This document shows positions 26,201-32,621 of a stretch of DNA of 64,000 bases, one piece after another; the stretch's first letter is position 1, and every line of letters begins with the position of its first letter. The notes below the pieces were generated by a model that was not told the DNA's origin, searched no databases, and saw only the letters and a list, made by a program, of their open reading frames with translations. The DNA comes from Flavobacterium sp. JAS. Lineage in GTDB: Bacteria > Bacteroidota > Bacteroidia > Flavobacteriales > Flavobacteriaceae. The stretch spans positions 1 through 64,000 of the forward strand of contig NZ_JAJMOX010000014.1 of assembly GCF_020991455.1 (NCBI RefSeq), read 5' to 3'. Made by a program: the position numbers and the translations under genes.

Positions 26201-27063
26201 ATTATACTGCTAAAGTGGTTACTGTAGCACCAAACGCACTTACAAACGTAAGTTTGACGCCAGGATTCTCAGGTGACGCCTATTTAGAGTATTGGGGAAT
26301 CTGGATTGATTATAACAAAAACGGCACTTTTGAAGCTTCAGAAAAAGTAATCGACGGAATTTCTTCAAACGGAACAGCTACCGGAAGTTTTACTGCGGCT
26401 GCGTTTACAGGAACTACAAGAATGCGTATCGTAATGAAATACTATTCGAATCCATCAGCTTGCGGAAACATTGTTGACGGTGAAGTGGAAGATTATAGTG
26501 TAGTTTCAGGAACGGTGACGAATCCAAATCCGGTAACATTGGCTACGCCTATTGCGGGGAACTCAGGAGTTTATTCATCGGGATTCTACAGTTCATGGAG
26601 TACAGTTTCTAATGCTACGAGTTATGAAGTGCAATTAAATAATGCAACTACTGGCTGGACCACATTTGGAACTTCAACAACCTATTATTTATGGATTCCA
26701 AAACAAGGAACACAAACCGTTTATCAATTTAGAGTAAGAGCAAAAAATGCTACGGAATTCAGTGATTGGAGCAATCCATTGACAATAGATTTACAAAACG
26801 GAAGCGCAGGTCCGGATCAAATCGATTTTACAAAATCATTTTCGATGTATCCTAATCCGGCTTCAGATGTAGTTAATTTTAGCTTCAAAAATCTAAATTC
26901 AACAAGTATAAAAATAGCTATTTATGATAGTACAGGAAATTTAGTAGATGTTTTACAAAACAACGTAACTTCTTATCCTGTAAATCATCTTAGAAAAGGA
27001 ATCTATATCGTAGTGGCTACAGACGGAAGCTTCACGGAAAATAAAAAACTATTGATTAAGTAG
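23212..27063 (+). CDS. T9SS-secreted M43 metalloprotease with tandem repeats, FN3 and GEVED domains
   Basis: The 1283-residue protein has a signal peptide (to about residue 20) and an M43 (cytophagalysin/pappalysin-like) catalytic domain to about residue 310. The zinc site is HEFGHFLNLIH: His231, Glu232, His235, His241. A Met-turn candidate is ENYMGYNG. Two tandem repeats of 268-residue period follow (about 330-600 and 600-865), each with ALKIETYGK(K/R)LVC and TCYGW. After these come an FN3 domain, a GEVED-type domain (YWGIWIDYNKNGTFEASEKV), a second FN3-like domain and a C-terminal type A T9SS sorting domain (FSMYPNPASDVVNF; GIYIVVATDG). It should be exported across the outer membrane, where collagen or gelatin is a plausible substrate. 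Confidence 0.88.
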   Translation: MKIKLLMLLLVFSVGKISAQGLPCRTTEENAKVYRANPNSLQEKKDFDTFTKNFALQRKSKTAKTEAVTYTIPVVFHIYGDVQSGKTITYEKIVNHLAQLNDDFNGRNADFQTVEPFFQARRGTINIEFKLAKKDPNGGCTTGVVFHTAKNGYGNGGGYDDQIAADAWDNTKYMNVYIQNDLYNDGALNNSGVAWYPNSAMTASNTARVVFNGAYLYDNSYSKEFSATLTHEFGHFLNLIHTFEGGCTGTDEIADTPPEDGLHTLACTPGTNCSGDKVNFENYMGYNGAQGCYKMYTQGQIDRMLAALQHPARKTLWQPQNLIDTGVNSTESNLVASVTTLKETVVNDGAFNTPSVVTLSAGKTFALSSGTMTAGTHYTHTFPAGLTPVVTVNSNGQLTVTLTGKAVNHAAAQNTTAGITFLPAAFTGGTTGLSCTSLFFNLKFTDPYGIFFVDMPNINISSSLTWKAFDIAKGDDTSYGGWRYVANALKIETYGKKLVCETGTRNISLLGQNVAVGPTSNMTAPGAYPNQLDIRSATYTAWEGKSGYVGFEYLIDGQTCYGWFKVDVAAGGDAFTISEYAYNTQPNAPIYTGMSNKTAVTLSDSVLYEAEANDGGVTATSTITLSTNNATFTKSTGTFTAGTDYTITGVPSGLTAVLTLQANNKVAVSFTGKANAHLPANDASVVITFKDAAITGGISTLDSASKTINLKFDAPYGVFYVNNPDYVASAAQTWQYFNLGLGDNTEYGAWQFAAAALKIETYGKRLVCQTGTRNITLISQGTSIGASSSFVAPGAAYPDQLDLRTATYTTWDNQTGYVGFEYMSRGRTCYGWMHVKVEAGGVGYTVLDYAYNTKPNESILAGTQTQVTVLAPTSLTAVPNNTSLQVQLTWVNNATNATNVVVERAGTDNVFVEIVTLPSTALTYSNTGLTAGNTYKYRVRAKANAIYSSYSNEVSATITANSAYCTTQSDNKYEYINSVTIGSFNNASGKDTGGYADYTAKVVTVAPNALTNVSLTPGFSGDAYLEYWGIWIDYNKNGTFEASEKVIDGISSNGTATGSFTAAAFTGTTRMRIVMKYYSNPSACGNIVDGEVEDYSVVSGTVTNPNPVTLATPIAGNSGVYSSGFYSSWSTVSNATSYEVQLNNATTGWTTFGTSTTYYLWIPKQGTQTVYQFRVRAKNATEFSDWSNPLTIDLQNGSAGPDQIDFTKSFSMYPNPASDVVNFSFKNLNSTSIKIAIYDSTGNLVDVLQNNVTSYPVNHLRKGIYIVVATDGSFTENKKLLIK
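24205..25812 (+). repeat. Two tandem coding repeats of 804 bp in the M43 protease gene
   Basis: The word ATTGAAACGTATGG at 24682 recurs as ATCGAAACGTATGG at 25486, 804 nt later. The surrounding codons for LVC(E/Q)TGTRNI, YP(N/D)QLD(I/L)R(S/T)ATYT and GYVGFEY recur at the same offset. The units are diverged, so the duplication is old. Boundaries are approximate. The function is unknown; substrate or surface binding is a guess. Confidence 0.75.
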
Positions 27064-27181
27064 TTTTGGTTTTTGTTGGTTGTAATGGTCTTAAAGCATT
27101 TACGCATATTTTATACTATTAAAAGAGCGAAGAATATTTTTGAAAATTGCAGCTAATAAATAAACTTGAGTTTGGTTAAGA

Positions 27182-27215
27182 AAAAAGGGGAAACGATTTA
27201 TCGTTTCCCCTTTTT
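27182..27215 (+). terminator. Rho-independent terminator after the M43 gene
   Basis: AAAAAGGGGAAACGAT (27182-27197) and ATCGTTTCCCCTTTTT (27200-27215) form a perfect stem of about 15 bp with a tiny loop, ending in T residues. By symmetry it could work in both directions. Confidence 0.85.
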
Positions 27216-27258
27216 GTTTTTGTTATAAATATCAAATTATACCAATCAAGAATTGAAA

Positions 27259-27412
27259 TGTGCCGTTAGGTACTAAATATTGGTAGTCATTAGATTTGAA
27301 ATTCGTTGGCGTGCCGTAGGTACACAATGGAGTCATTTTGTTGCGTACCTACGGCACGCTATTTTTTTTTGCAATCCATGTTTTCTACCGATATTTAGTG
27401 CCTAACGGCACA
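27259..27412. repeat. Nested inverted repeat, TGCCGTAGGTAC family
   Basis: Outer arms of 28 nt (27259-27286, TGTGCCGTTAGGTAC followed by TAAATATTGGTAG; and 27385-27412) enclose perfect 15-bp inner arms GCGTGCCGTAGGTAC (27309-27323) and 27345-27359. It fills the convergent gap between the M43 and M24 genes. It is unrelated in sequence to the TTTGCGAACTTTGTG family but has the same nested plan. Confidence 0.8.
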
Positions 27413-27421
27413 AATTGTAAA

Positions 27422-28642
27422 CTAATTTACATCAATCCCAAAAGGATTGTCGATGCTATGCATAGGAGTTGTAAACCATTTAGGGCCTTCAGGTGTCATA
27501 TAAAAATGATCCTCATGGCGAATTCCAAATTGCTCAGGAATACAAATCATAGGTTCATTACTCACCACCATTCCTTCTTGCAAAACTGTAGTGTTACCTC
27601 TTACCAGATATGGATATTCATGAATGTCTAATCCTGTTCCGTGACCAACGCGATGAGGTAATCCCGGAAGTTCATAATCCGGACTTAAACCTGCTTCTGC
27701 AATTACTTTTCGGGCTGCATCATCTACAGAACCACATGTAGCTCCCAATTGTGCTGCATCAAAAGCTGCTTTTTGAGCCGCTTTCTCTAAATTCCAAATT
27801 TTTATGTGCGCTTCAGTTGGAGTTCCGTATACATAAGTTCTTGTAATATCAGATAAATAACCTTCTAAGCGACAACCCGTATCAATCAATACAACATCAT
27901 TGTCCTTTAAATCCTGAGGAACAGTAACGCCATGTGGATATTGAGAATCATCGGCAAATAAAACAATACAGAAATAAGAACCACTCGGAATTCCTGCTTT
28001 AATATGTGCCTGATTTATAAAATCAACAACAGTTTCTACTTTTATTCCCGGATGCAAAATACGGGCAGCAGCACGTTGCACAACCATTGTGATTTCTTTC
28101 GCCTGCTGAATAATAGCAATTTCATTTTCGGATTTATGCATGCGACATCCCGCCGTAAAGGATTGTGCGTTTTCAAATTCATAAGCAGGATTCGCTTTAA
28201 TGATCGCATCAATTAAAAAATAACCGGCAGATTCGTCTAAAGCGATTTTACCTGCGCTGATGTTTTTATTTTGAAGTATTTTTCCAAATAAAACCGATGG
28301 AGATTCATGTTCTTCCCAACAATTAATTTTGCCGTCAATTTGCTTGTATTTATTAAAAGTACCTTCTTCAAATTTAGGAACGATATATTCCAGACTTCCA
28401 TCTTCAAATAATATTCCGCCAACCATTCTTTCAGAAGGATTCCATTTAGTTCCTGTAAAATAATATAAATTGGTTCCGGCATTTAAGTATAAAGCTTTAA
28501 AACCAGCCGATTTGATAAGAGACACTGCTTTTTGAATACGTTTTTGGTATTCTTCGGGCTGAATGGCTTTTACATTCAGTGTCATGTTTTGTATTTTTTC
28601 CAGTTCTGTATTTACGTTAGATCCGCCAACTCCAATAGTCAT
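27422..28642 (-). CDS. M24 family Xaa-Pro peptidase
   Basis: The 406-residue protein has a creatinase-like N-terminal domain (residues about 20-160) and an M24 catalytic domain. Metal ligands are visible in VVLIDTGCRLEGYLSDITRT (two Asp), LPHRVGHGTGLDIHEYP (His), VVSNEPMICI (Glu) and FGIRHEDHFYM (Glu). It lacks a signal peptide and should act in the cytoplasm as an Xaa-Pro dipeptidase or aminopeptidase. It differs clearly from the enzyme at 13998-15293, so the locus encodes two proline-specific M24 peptidases. It is divergent from the S37 gene and convergent with the M43 gene. A perfect -7 element lies 36 bp before its start. Confidence 0.9.
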   Translation of the reverse strand: MTIGVGGSNVNTELEKIQNMTLNVKAIQPEEYQKRIQKAVSLIKSAGFKALYLNAGTNLYYFTGTKWNPSERMVGGILFEDGSLEYIVPKFEEGTFNKYKQIDGKINCWEEHESPSVLFGKILQNKNISAGKIALDESAGYFLIDAIIKANPAYEFENAQSFTAGCRMHKSENEIAIIQQAKEITMVVQRAAARILHPGIKVETVVDFINQAHIKAGIPSGSYFCIVLFADDSQYPHGVTVPQDLKDNDVVLIDTGCRLEGYLSDITRTYVYGTPTEAHIKIWNLEKAAQKAAFDAAQLGATCGSVDDAARKVIAEAGLSPDYELPGLPHRVGHGTGLDIHEYPYLVRGNTTVLQEGMVVSNEPMICIPEQFGIRHEDHFYMTPEGPKWFTTPMHSIDNPFGIDVN

Positions 28643-28678
28643 CTTTTTTGTTTTAAGGTTAATGATTCAAGTCAATTT

Positions 28679-28686
28679 CAAAATTA
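28679..28686 (-). promoter_or_regulatory. -7 element of the M24 peptidase gene
   Basis: On the minus strand 28686-28679 reads TAATTTTG, identical to the -7 elements of the hydroxyproline operon and the M43 gene. No half-site was found at the 36-bp position. The gene shares its 171-bp divergent intergenic region with the S37 promoter, whose sites could serve both. Confidence 0.5.
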
Positions 28687-28725
28687 AGGTATTATTTTCG
28701 CATAGTGTTATTTTAACTCAAAGTA

Positions 28726-28790
28726 GATAAAATAAAATAATTTAAGGGTAATATAGTATCATGCTTAGATTTGCATTGCCAGTATTTTTA
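28726..28790 (+). promoter_or_regulatory. S37 peptidase promoter with tandem AraC-type sites
   Basis: GGTAATATAGTAT (28747-28759) is identical over 13 bp to the distal site of the hydroxyproline operon. GATAAAATA (7 of 9 matches) starts exactly 21 bp upstream at 28726. The -7-like TATTTTTA (28783-28790; one mismatch) starts 36 bp downstream, and the ATG follows after 23 bp. A perfect TAGATTTG at 28766-28773 is an alternative -7 element. Confidence 0.7.
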
Positions 28791-28813
28791 AAAATTCAAT
28801 TAAACCTCAAAAA

Positions 28814-30112
28814 ATGAAAAAAATACAAAGTTTAGTATTGATGTGTTTTGTTTTGATCTCGCATTTTGGATCAGCACAGACAACATCAAATTTACGTCAA
28901 AAGCTCACAGAATTGTTTCCAAAAGCTGAAATTACCGTTATAGAAAACTTAGAAGGTTATTCAGAATCGTATCAATTAATTCTGGATGAATCATTAGATC
29001 ATAAAAATCCTCAAAAAGGGACATTCAAACATTATGTTTATCTCTCTCATCTCGATTTTAATAAGCCTATGGTTATCGAAACACATGGTTATAATACAAA
29101 CAATATTAAAAGTGAAGTAAGTAAATTATTAAACGCCAATCAAATTGCAGTTGAATATCGCTTTTACGGAAAATCTCGTCCAGAACCATTTCCTTGGGAA
29201 TATTTGACTAACGATCAGGCAATTGAAGATTATCATGATATCGTGATGAAGCTTAAACAAATATATTCAGGTAAATGGATTTCAACCGGAATCAGTAAAG
29301 GAGGGGAAACTTCTTTGATTTATAAGTCAAAATACCCAAACGATGTCGATGTAGCGATGCCTTATGTAGCTCCGTTGATAAATACTCAGGAAGATCCGAG
29401 AACAATAAATCACGACAGAACTGTTGGAACAGCAGAATGCAGAGCTAAAATCACAGCATTTCAAAGAGCTGTTTTGGAGAATAGAGAAGCTGTTTTAAAA
29501 GAGTTTACGCAATATGCTGAAGAAAAAAAAATGACATTTACTGAAGTGTCATTTAATGAGTCTTTAGAATATGCTGTTTTGGAATTCCCTTTTTCATTTT
29601 GGCAATGGGGAGGAAAATGTGATGCAATTCCACCAGTAACAGCTACTCCAAAAGAATTATTTGATTATCTCAATGACATTGTAGGAATGGGGACTTACAA
29701 TGATAAAAATTACTTTAAGTATCTGCCGTCTTATTATCAGCATTTAAGCGAGCTAGGATATTATGGTTTTGATTTAACTCCGGTAGCCGATTTGCTTCAA
29801 GTTGTGAAAAGTTCTTCAAATGATCGATTTGCGCCAAAAGGAGTTGTGATAAAGTACAATCCTAAATACATTAAGAAAGTCAGAAAATATGTTGAAAATA
29901 AAGGAGATAAAATCTTGTATGTCTATGGAGGTTACGATACATGGTTTTCTTGTTCTCCAACACCAAATCCAAAGTTAGATGCTTTAAAAATGGTTCTCCC
30001 AACCGGAAGCCACTCGACAAGAGTTAAAGATTTTCCTGAAAAAGATCAAAAACTTATTATGGAGACACTTTCAAGATGGCTGGAAATAAAAAGAGTTGCT
30101 GAAAAAAAATAA
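28814..30112 (+). CDS. S37-family prolyl aminopeptidase, secreted
   Basis: The 432-residue serine peptidase has a signal peptide (MKKIQSLVLMCFVLISHFGSAQ). The nucleophile motif STGISKGGETS gives Ser161. Asp375 (GGYDTWFSC) and His400 (PTGSHSTRV) complete a predicted triad, and EYRFYGKSRPEPFPWEYLT is also typical of S37, the family of the Streptomyces PS-10 peptidase. Characterised members release tri- or tetrapeptides with proline at the cut site, which suits Gly-Pro-Xaa repeats. The promoter carries the same operator as the hydroxyproline operon. It should be periplasmic or surface-exposed. The family call rests on motif recognition only. Confidence 0.82.
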   Translation: MKKIQSLVLMCFVLISHFGSAQTTSNLRQKLTELFPKAEITVIENLEGYSESYQLILDESLDHKNPQKGTFKHYVYLSHLDFNKPMVIETHGYNTNNIKSEVSKLLNANQIAVEYRFYGKSRPEPFPWEYLTNDQAIEDYHDIVMKLKQIYSGKWISTGISKGGETSLIYKSKYPNDVDVAMPYVAPLINTQEDPRTINHDRTVGTAECRAKITAFQRAVLENREAVLKEFTQYAEEKKMTFTEVSFNESLEYAVLEFPFSFWQWGGKCDAIPPVTATPKELFDYLNDIVGMGTYNDKNYFKYLPSYYQHLSELGYYGFDLTPVADLLQVVKSSSNDRFAPKGVVIKYNPKYIKKVRKYVENKGDKILYVYGGYDTWFSCSPTPNPKLDALKMVLPTGSHSTRVKDFPEKDQKLIMETLSRWLEIKRVAEKK

Positions 30113-30136
30113 GGCTATTTTGTAAATAGTGAAAAA

Positions 30137-30285
30137 TTTTAACCGCAAAGTGCGCTAAGATTTAATTTTACTTTACACATAGAAAAAACACAAAGTTCGC
30201 AAAGCTAGATCAATATAAAGCTTTGCGAACTTTGTGTTTTTATATAAAATACCGTTAAAAAATCTTAGCGCACTTTGTGGTTTAA
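30137..30285. repeat. Nested inverted repeat, TTTGCGAACTTTGTG family, copy 3
   Basis: The outer left arm (30137-30162, containing AACCGCAAAGTGCGCTAAGA) pairs with 30261-30285, and the inner arms AACACAAAGTTCGCAAAGCT (30187-30206) pair with 30219-30238. The spacer TTTAATTTTACTTTACACATAG is on the left, whereas copy 2 has its reverse complement on the right, so the two copies are inverted relative to each other. It fills the convergent gap between the S37 and WbqC genes. Confidence 0.8.
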
Positions 30286-30286
30286 T

Positions 30287-30904
30287 TTAGATCAGGAGCT
30301 TTTGTGTTTTTAGATAATCCATAGCAAATTTACCTTCATTAAAAAGTAAATCCAAAACGCTTAGATTGTTTATAAAACCGTGTTTGTCATCAAAAACCTG
30401 AGTGTATTTTTCGAATGAATTAAGGTCTTTTTTTCCGTTTGCCAAAATTCTAAAATCAGAAATGTTTTCGACTTCATGAAAGTATTCTGTGGTTTTGGTA
30501 AACTCCAGTTTCATGCGTAAACATTTGGTTGTAATGTCAAAAACTTCAAGGTTTAAGTCCATTAAAAATGTATGTTGCTTTTCGAAAACAGGGCGGATAT
30601 CATCTTCAAAAAACTCAAAAAAAGGAGAGCTTCTATAAGCAGCTTCTAATGATTTGAAATGCTGTTTTTGCCAGTCAAATTCATTTTCAATTAAAACATC
30701 TTTTGTTTTCTGATGTGCAGATTTTGAATGTTTAACTGGAATATTTAATAATTGAATCCCATTCGGACTATAGATATACGTACGGTTTCTATTCGTCTGT
30801 TTCTGAAAATTATCTTCCATTTCAAAAATAATATTTTCAGATTGAGCCATAACTGCAAAGTGGCTTATCGAAGGAAAATAGGTAGGAAGTAATAACGAGT
30901 TCAT
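30287..30904 (-). CDS. WbqC family protein
   Basis: The 205-residue protein begins LLLPTYFPSISHFAVMAQ and contains NRTYIYSPNGIQLLNIPVKHS, DVLIENEFDWQKQHFKSLEAAYRSSPFFEFFEDDI and DLLFNEGKF, the signatures of the WbqC family. Members are often near sugar and glycoprotein genes, but the biochemical role is uncertain. It is the last gene of the parA-parB-DUF5683-dapB-lepB-wbqC series, separated from lepB by a 20-bp perfect hairpin. No membrane segment or signal is visible. Confidence 0.85.
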   Translation of the reverse strand: MNSLLLPTYFPSISHFAVMAQSENIIFEMEDNFQKQTNRNRTYIYSPNGIQLLNIPVKHSKSAHQKTKDVLIENEFDWQKQHFKSLEAAYRSSPFFEFFEDDIRPVFEKQHTFLMDLNLEVFDITTKCLRMKLEFTKTTEYFHEVENISDFRILANGKKDLNSFEKYTQVFDDKHGFINNLSVLDLLFNEGKFAMDYLKTQKLLI

Positions 30905-30922
30905 TGTATTCTTTGTTTAAAA

Positions 30923-30977
30923 GTTTCAGGTTTCATGTTTCAGGTTCTTTGCGAACTTGAAACATGAAACCTGAAAC
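30923..30977. repeat. 20-bp perfect hairpin (GTTTCAGGTTTCATGTTTCA)
   Basis: GTTTCAGGTTTCATGTTTCA (30923-30942) pairs perfectly with 30958-30977 around a 15-nt loop that contains CTTTGCGAA. The related words TTTCAGGTTT and TTTCAGGTTTC occur at about 41701-41727, after trxB. It sits between wbqC and lepB on the same transcript and may affect message stability. Confidence 0.7.
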
Positions 30978-30995
30978 AAAAATAACTAATTTTTT

Positions 30996-32552
30996 TTATG
31001 CTTTGTTTTCTTTTCTTTTTCTCCAGAAATAATCTCCAACGAAATATGCGGCAAGAATAAATAAGAAATATTTAAAGTAAGATTGTGGTTGTCCTTCACC
31101 GTCAACAGTTGTGAAAACCCTATTCCAACGAACTTTATTGATTCCTTTTCCGTTTGTATCCCAGCTCATCCAGATGAAAACTGGTTTTCCTACGATATGA
31201 TCCTCAGGAACGTAACCCCAGTAACGGCTATCTTCAGAGTTATGACGGTTATCTCCCATCATCCAATAATAGTTTTGTTTGAAAGTGTAAGTTGTGGTTG
31301 GTTTTCCGTTAATGATAAACTTAGAACCGTCTAATTGCAAAGTGTTTCCTTCGTAATTCGTAATGATTTCTTTATAGAAAGGCAAAGATTCATTTGTCAA
31401 AGCAACAGTTTTTCCAGCTTCCGGAATGTAAATCGGACCAAAATTATCCTGATTCCATTTGTTGATATGAGGGAAAATTGAATTGTCATTTCCTCTTTGA
31501 ATTTGTCTTATTACGCCAGTTACGCCAGGAGTATTTTTAAATCGTTCTGCGCTTGCTTCAGTTAAAGCTCTGAAGTAAAGAGTATCTCTTTTTTGTTCAT
31601 CTTTAAAATAAGCACCATCTGTAACATCCAATTCTTTTAATAAAGTTTCAAAATCGATAGGCGTTTTTCCGTCTAAGGCAATTGCATAAGAATATTGTGG
31701 TTTAGCACGTTCTGGTAAAACTAATTTTTTTCCGTTGATAAAAACAAAACCATCTTTAATAGATAAGCTGTCTCCAGGAATACCAACACATCTTTTTACG
31801 TAGTTTGATCTTTTGTCAATTGGTTTTATAACACCAGGTCTTCCTTTTGGTTCGTAAAAATAATGTACAGTATCAACCGGCCAGTTAAAAACGACAATAT
31901 CAGTTCGCTTGATTTTTTCTAAAGCAGGCAATCTGAAATAGGGTAATTGTGGCCAGCTTAAATATGATTTACGTTTGGTTAACGGTATAGAATCGTGAAC
32001 CATTGGTAATGCAATAGTTGTCATTGGAACTCTAGGGCCATAATTTACTTTACTAACAAATAAAAAGTCTCCAATTAGTAATGATTTTTCTAATGATGAG
32101 GTAGGAATCGTATAAGGTTGTACCACGTAAGTATGCACCAATGTTGCTACAATAATAGCAAAAAGCAATGAACTTACTGTATCTGCAGCTTTACTGTCAG
32201 AAGTTAATTTACGAGTGGCATTGTATTCTAATTTTTGAGTATAGCTAACATAATAGATATAAAAACCAAGAGTAAAAATCCCTAAAACGGTATCTAAAGT
32301 AGATTTTTTTCCAAACGTTCTTAAAGTTTCGACCCAAACAACCGGAAACATAATCAAGTTAATAATCGGGATGAAAAGTAAAATGGTCCACCATGTTGGT
32401 CGGCCAATTATTTTCATCAAAACAATCGAATTATAAACCGGAATTGCAGCTTCCCAGGCTTTTCTTCCTGCTGCTACATACATTTTCCAAGTTCCGATGA
32501 AGTGAATAACCTGAACTGCTAAGAAAAAAAGAAACCAAAAATATAGAGTCAT
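30996..32552 (-). CDS. lepB: Signal peptidase I
   Basis: This enzyme cleaves signal peptides from exported proteins at the outer face of the inner membrane. The 518-residue protein is long for the family, as in other Bacteroidota. Residues 1-145 hold several membrane helices (a DUF5684-like region). The catalytic part follows, with Ser153 in IPTSSLEKSL and the general-base Lys253 in NYVKRCVGIPGD. MMGDNRHNSEDSRYWGYVP near residue 430 is the conserved late box. An insertion between these boxes accounts for the extra length. A last membrane segment lies near the C-terminus. It is essential and in a core operon with dapB. Confidence 0.93.
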   Translation of the reverse strand: MTLYFWFLFFLAVQVIHFIGTWKMYVAAGRKAWEAAIPVYNSIVLMKIIGRPTWWTILLFIPIINLIMFPVVWVETLRTFGKKSTLDTVLGIFTLGFYIYYVSYTQKLEYNATRKLTSDSKAADTVSSLLFAIIVATLVHTYVVQPYTIPTSSLEKSLLIGDFLFVSKVNYGPRVPMTTIALPMVHDSIPLTKRKSYLSWPQLPYFRLPALEKIKRTDIVVFNWPVDTVHYFYEPKGRPGVIKPIDKRSNYVKRCVGIPGDSLSIKDGFVFINGKKLVLPERAKPQYSYAIALDGKTPIDFETLLKELDVTDGAYFKDEQKRDTLYFRALTEASAERFKNTPGVTGVIRQIQRGNDNSIFPHINKWNQDNFGPIYIPEAGKTVALTNESLPFYKEIITNYEGNTLQLDGSKFIINGKPTTTYTFKQNYYWMMGDNRHNSEDSRYWGYVPEDHIVGKPVFIWMSWDTNGKGINKVRWNRVFTTVDGEGQPQSYFKYFLFILAAYFVGDYFWRKRKENKA

Positions 32553-32621
32553 GATATTGTGTTTAAAGTTTTAGGTTTAAGACACATTATCTGAAGTTTT
32601 TGTCTTAACCTTTAAATTTGT

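Noticed and set aside
27338..27631. 97-codon plus-strand frame at the M43/M24 boundary
   Set aside because: It begins in the TGCCGTAGGTAC repeat and runs antisense through the M24 peptidase gene, whose metal ligands are intact.
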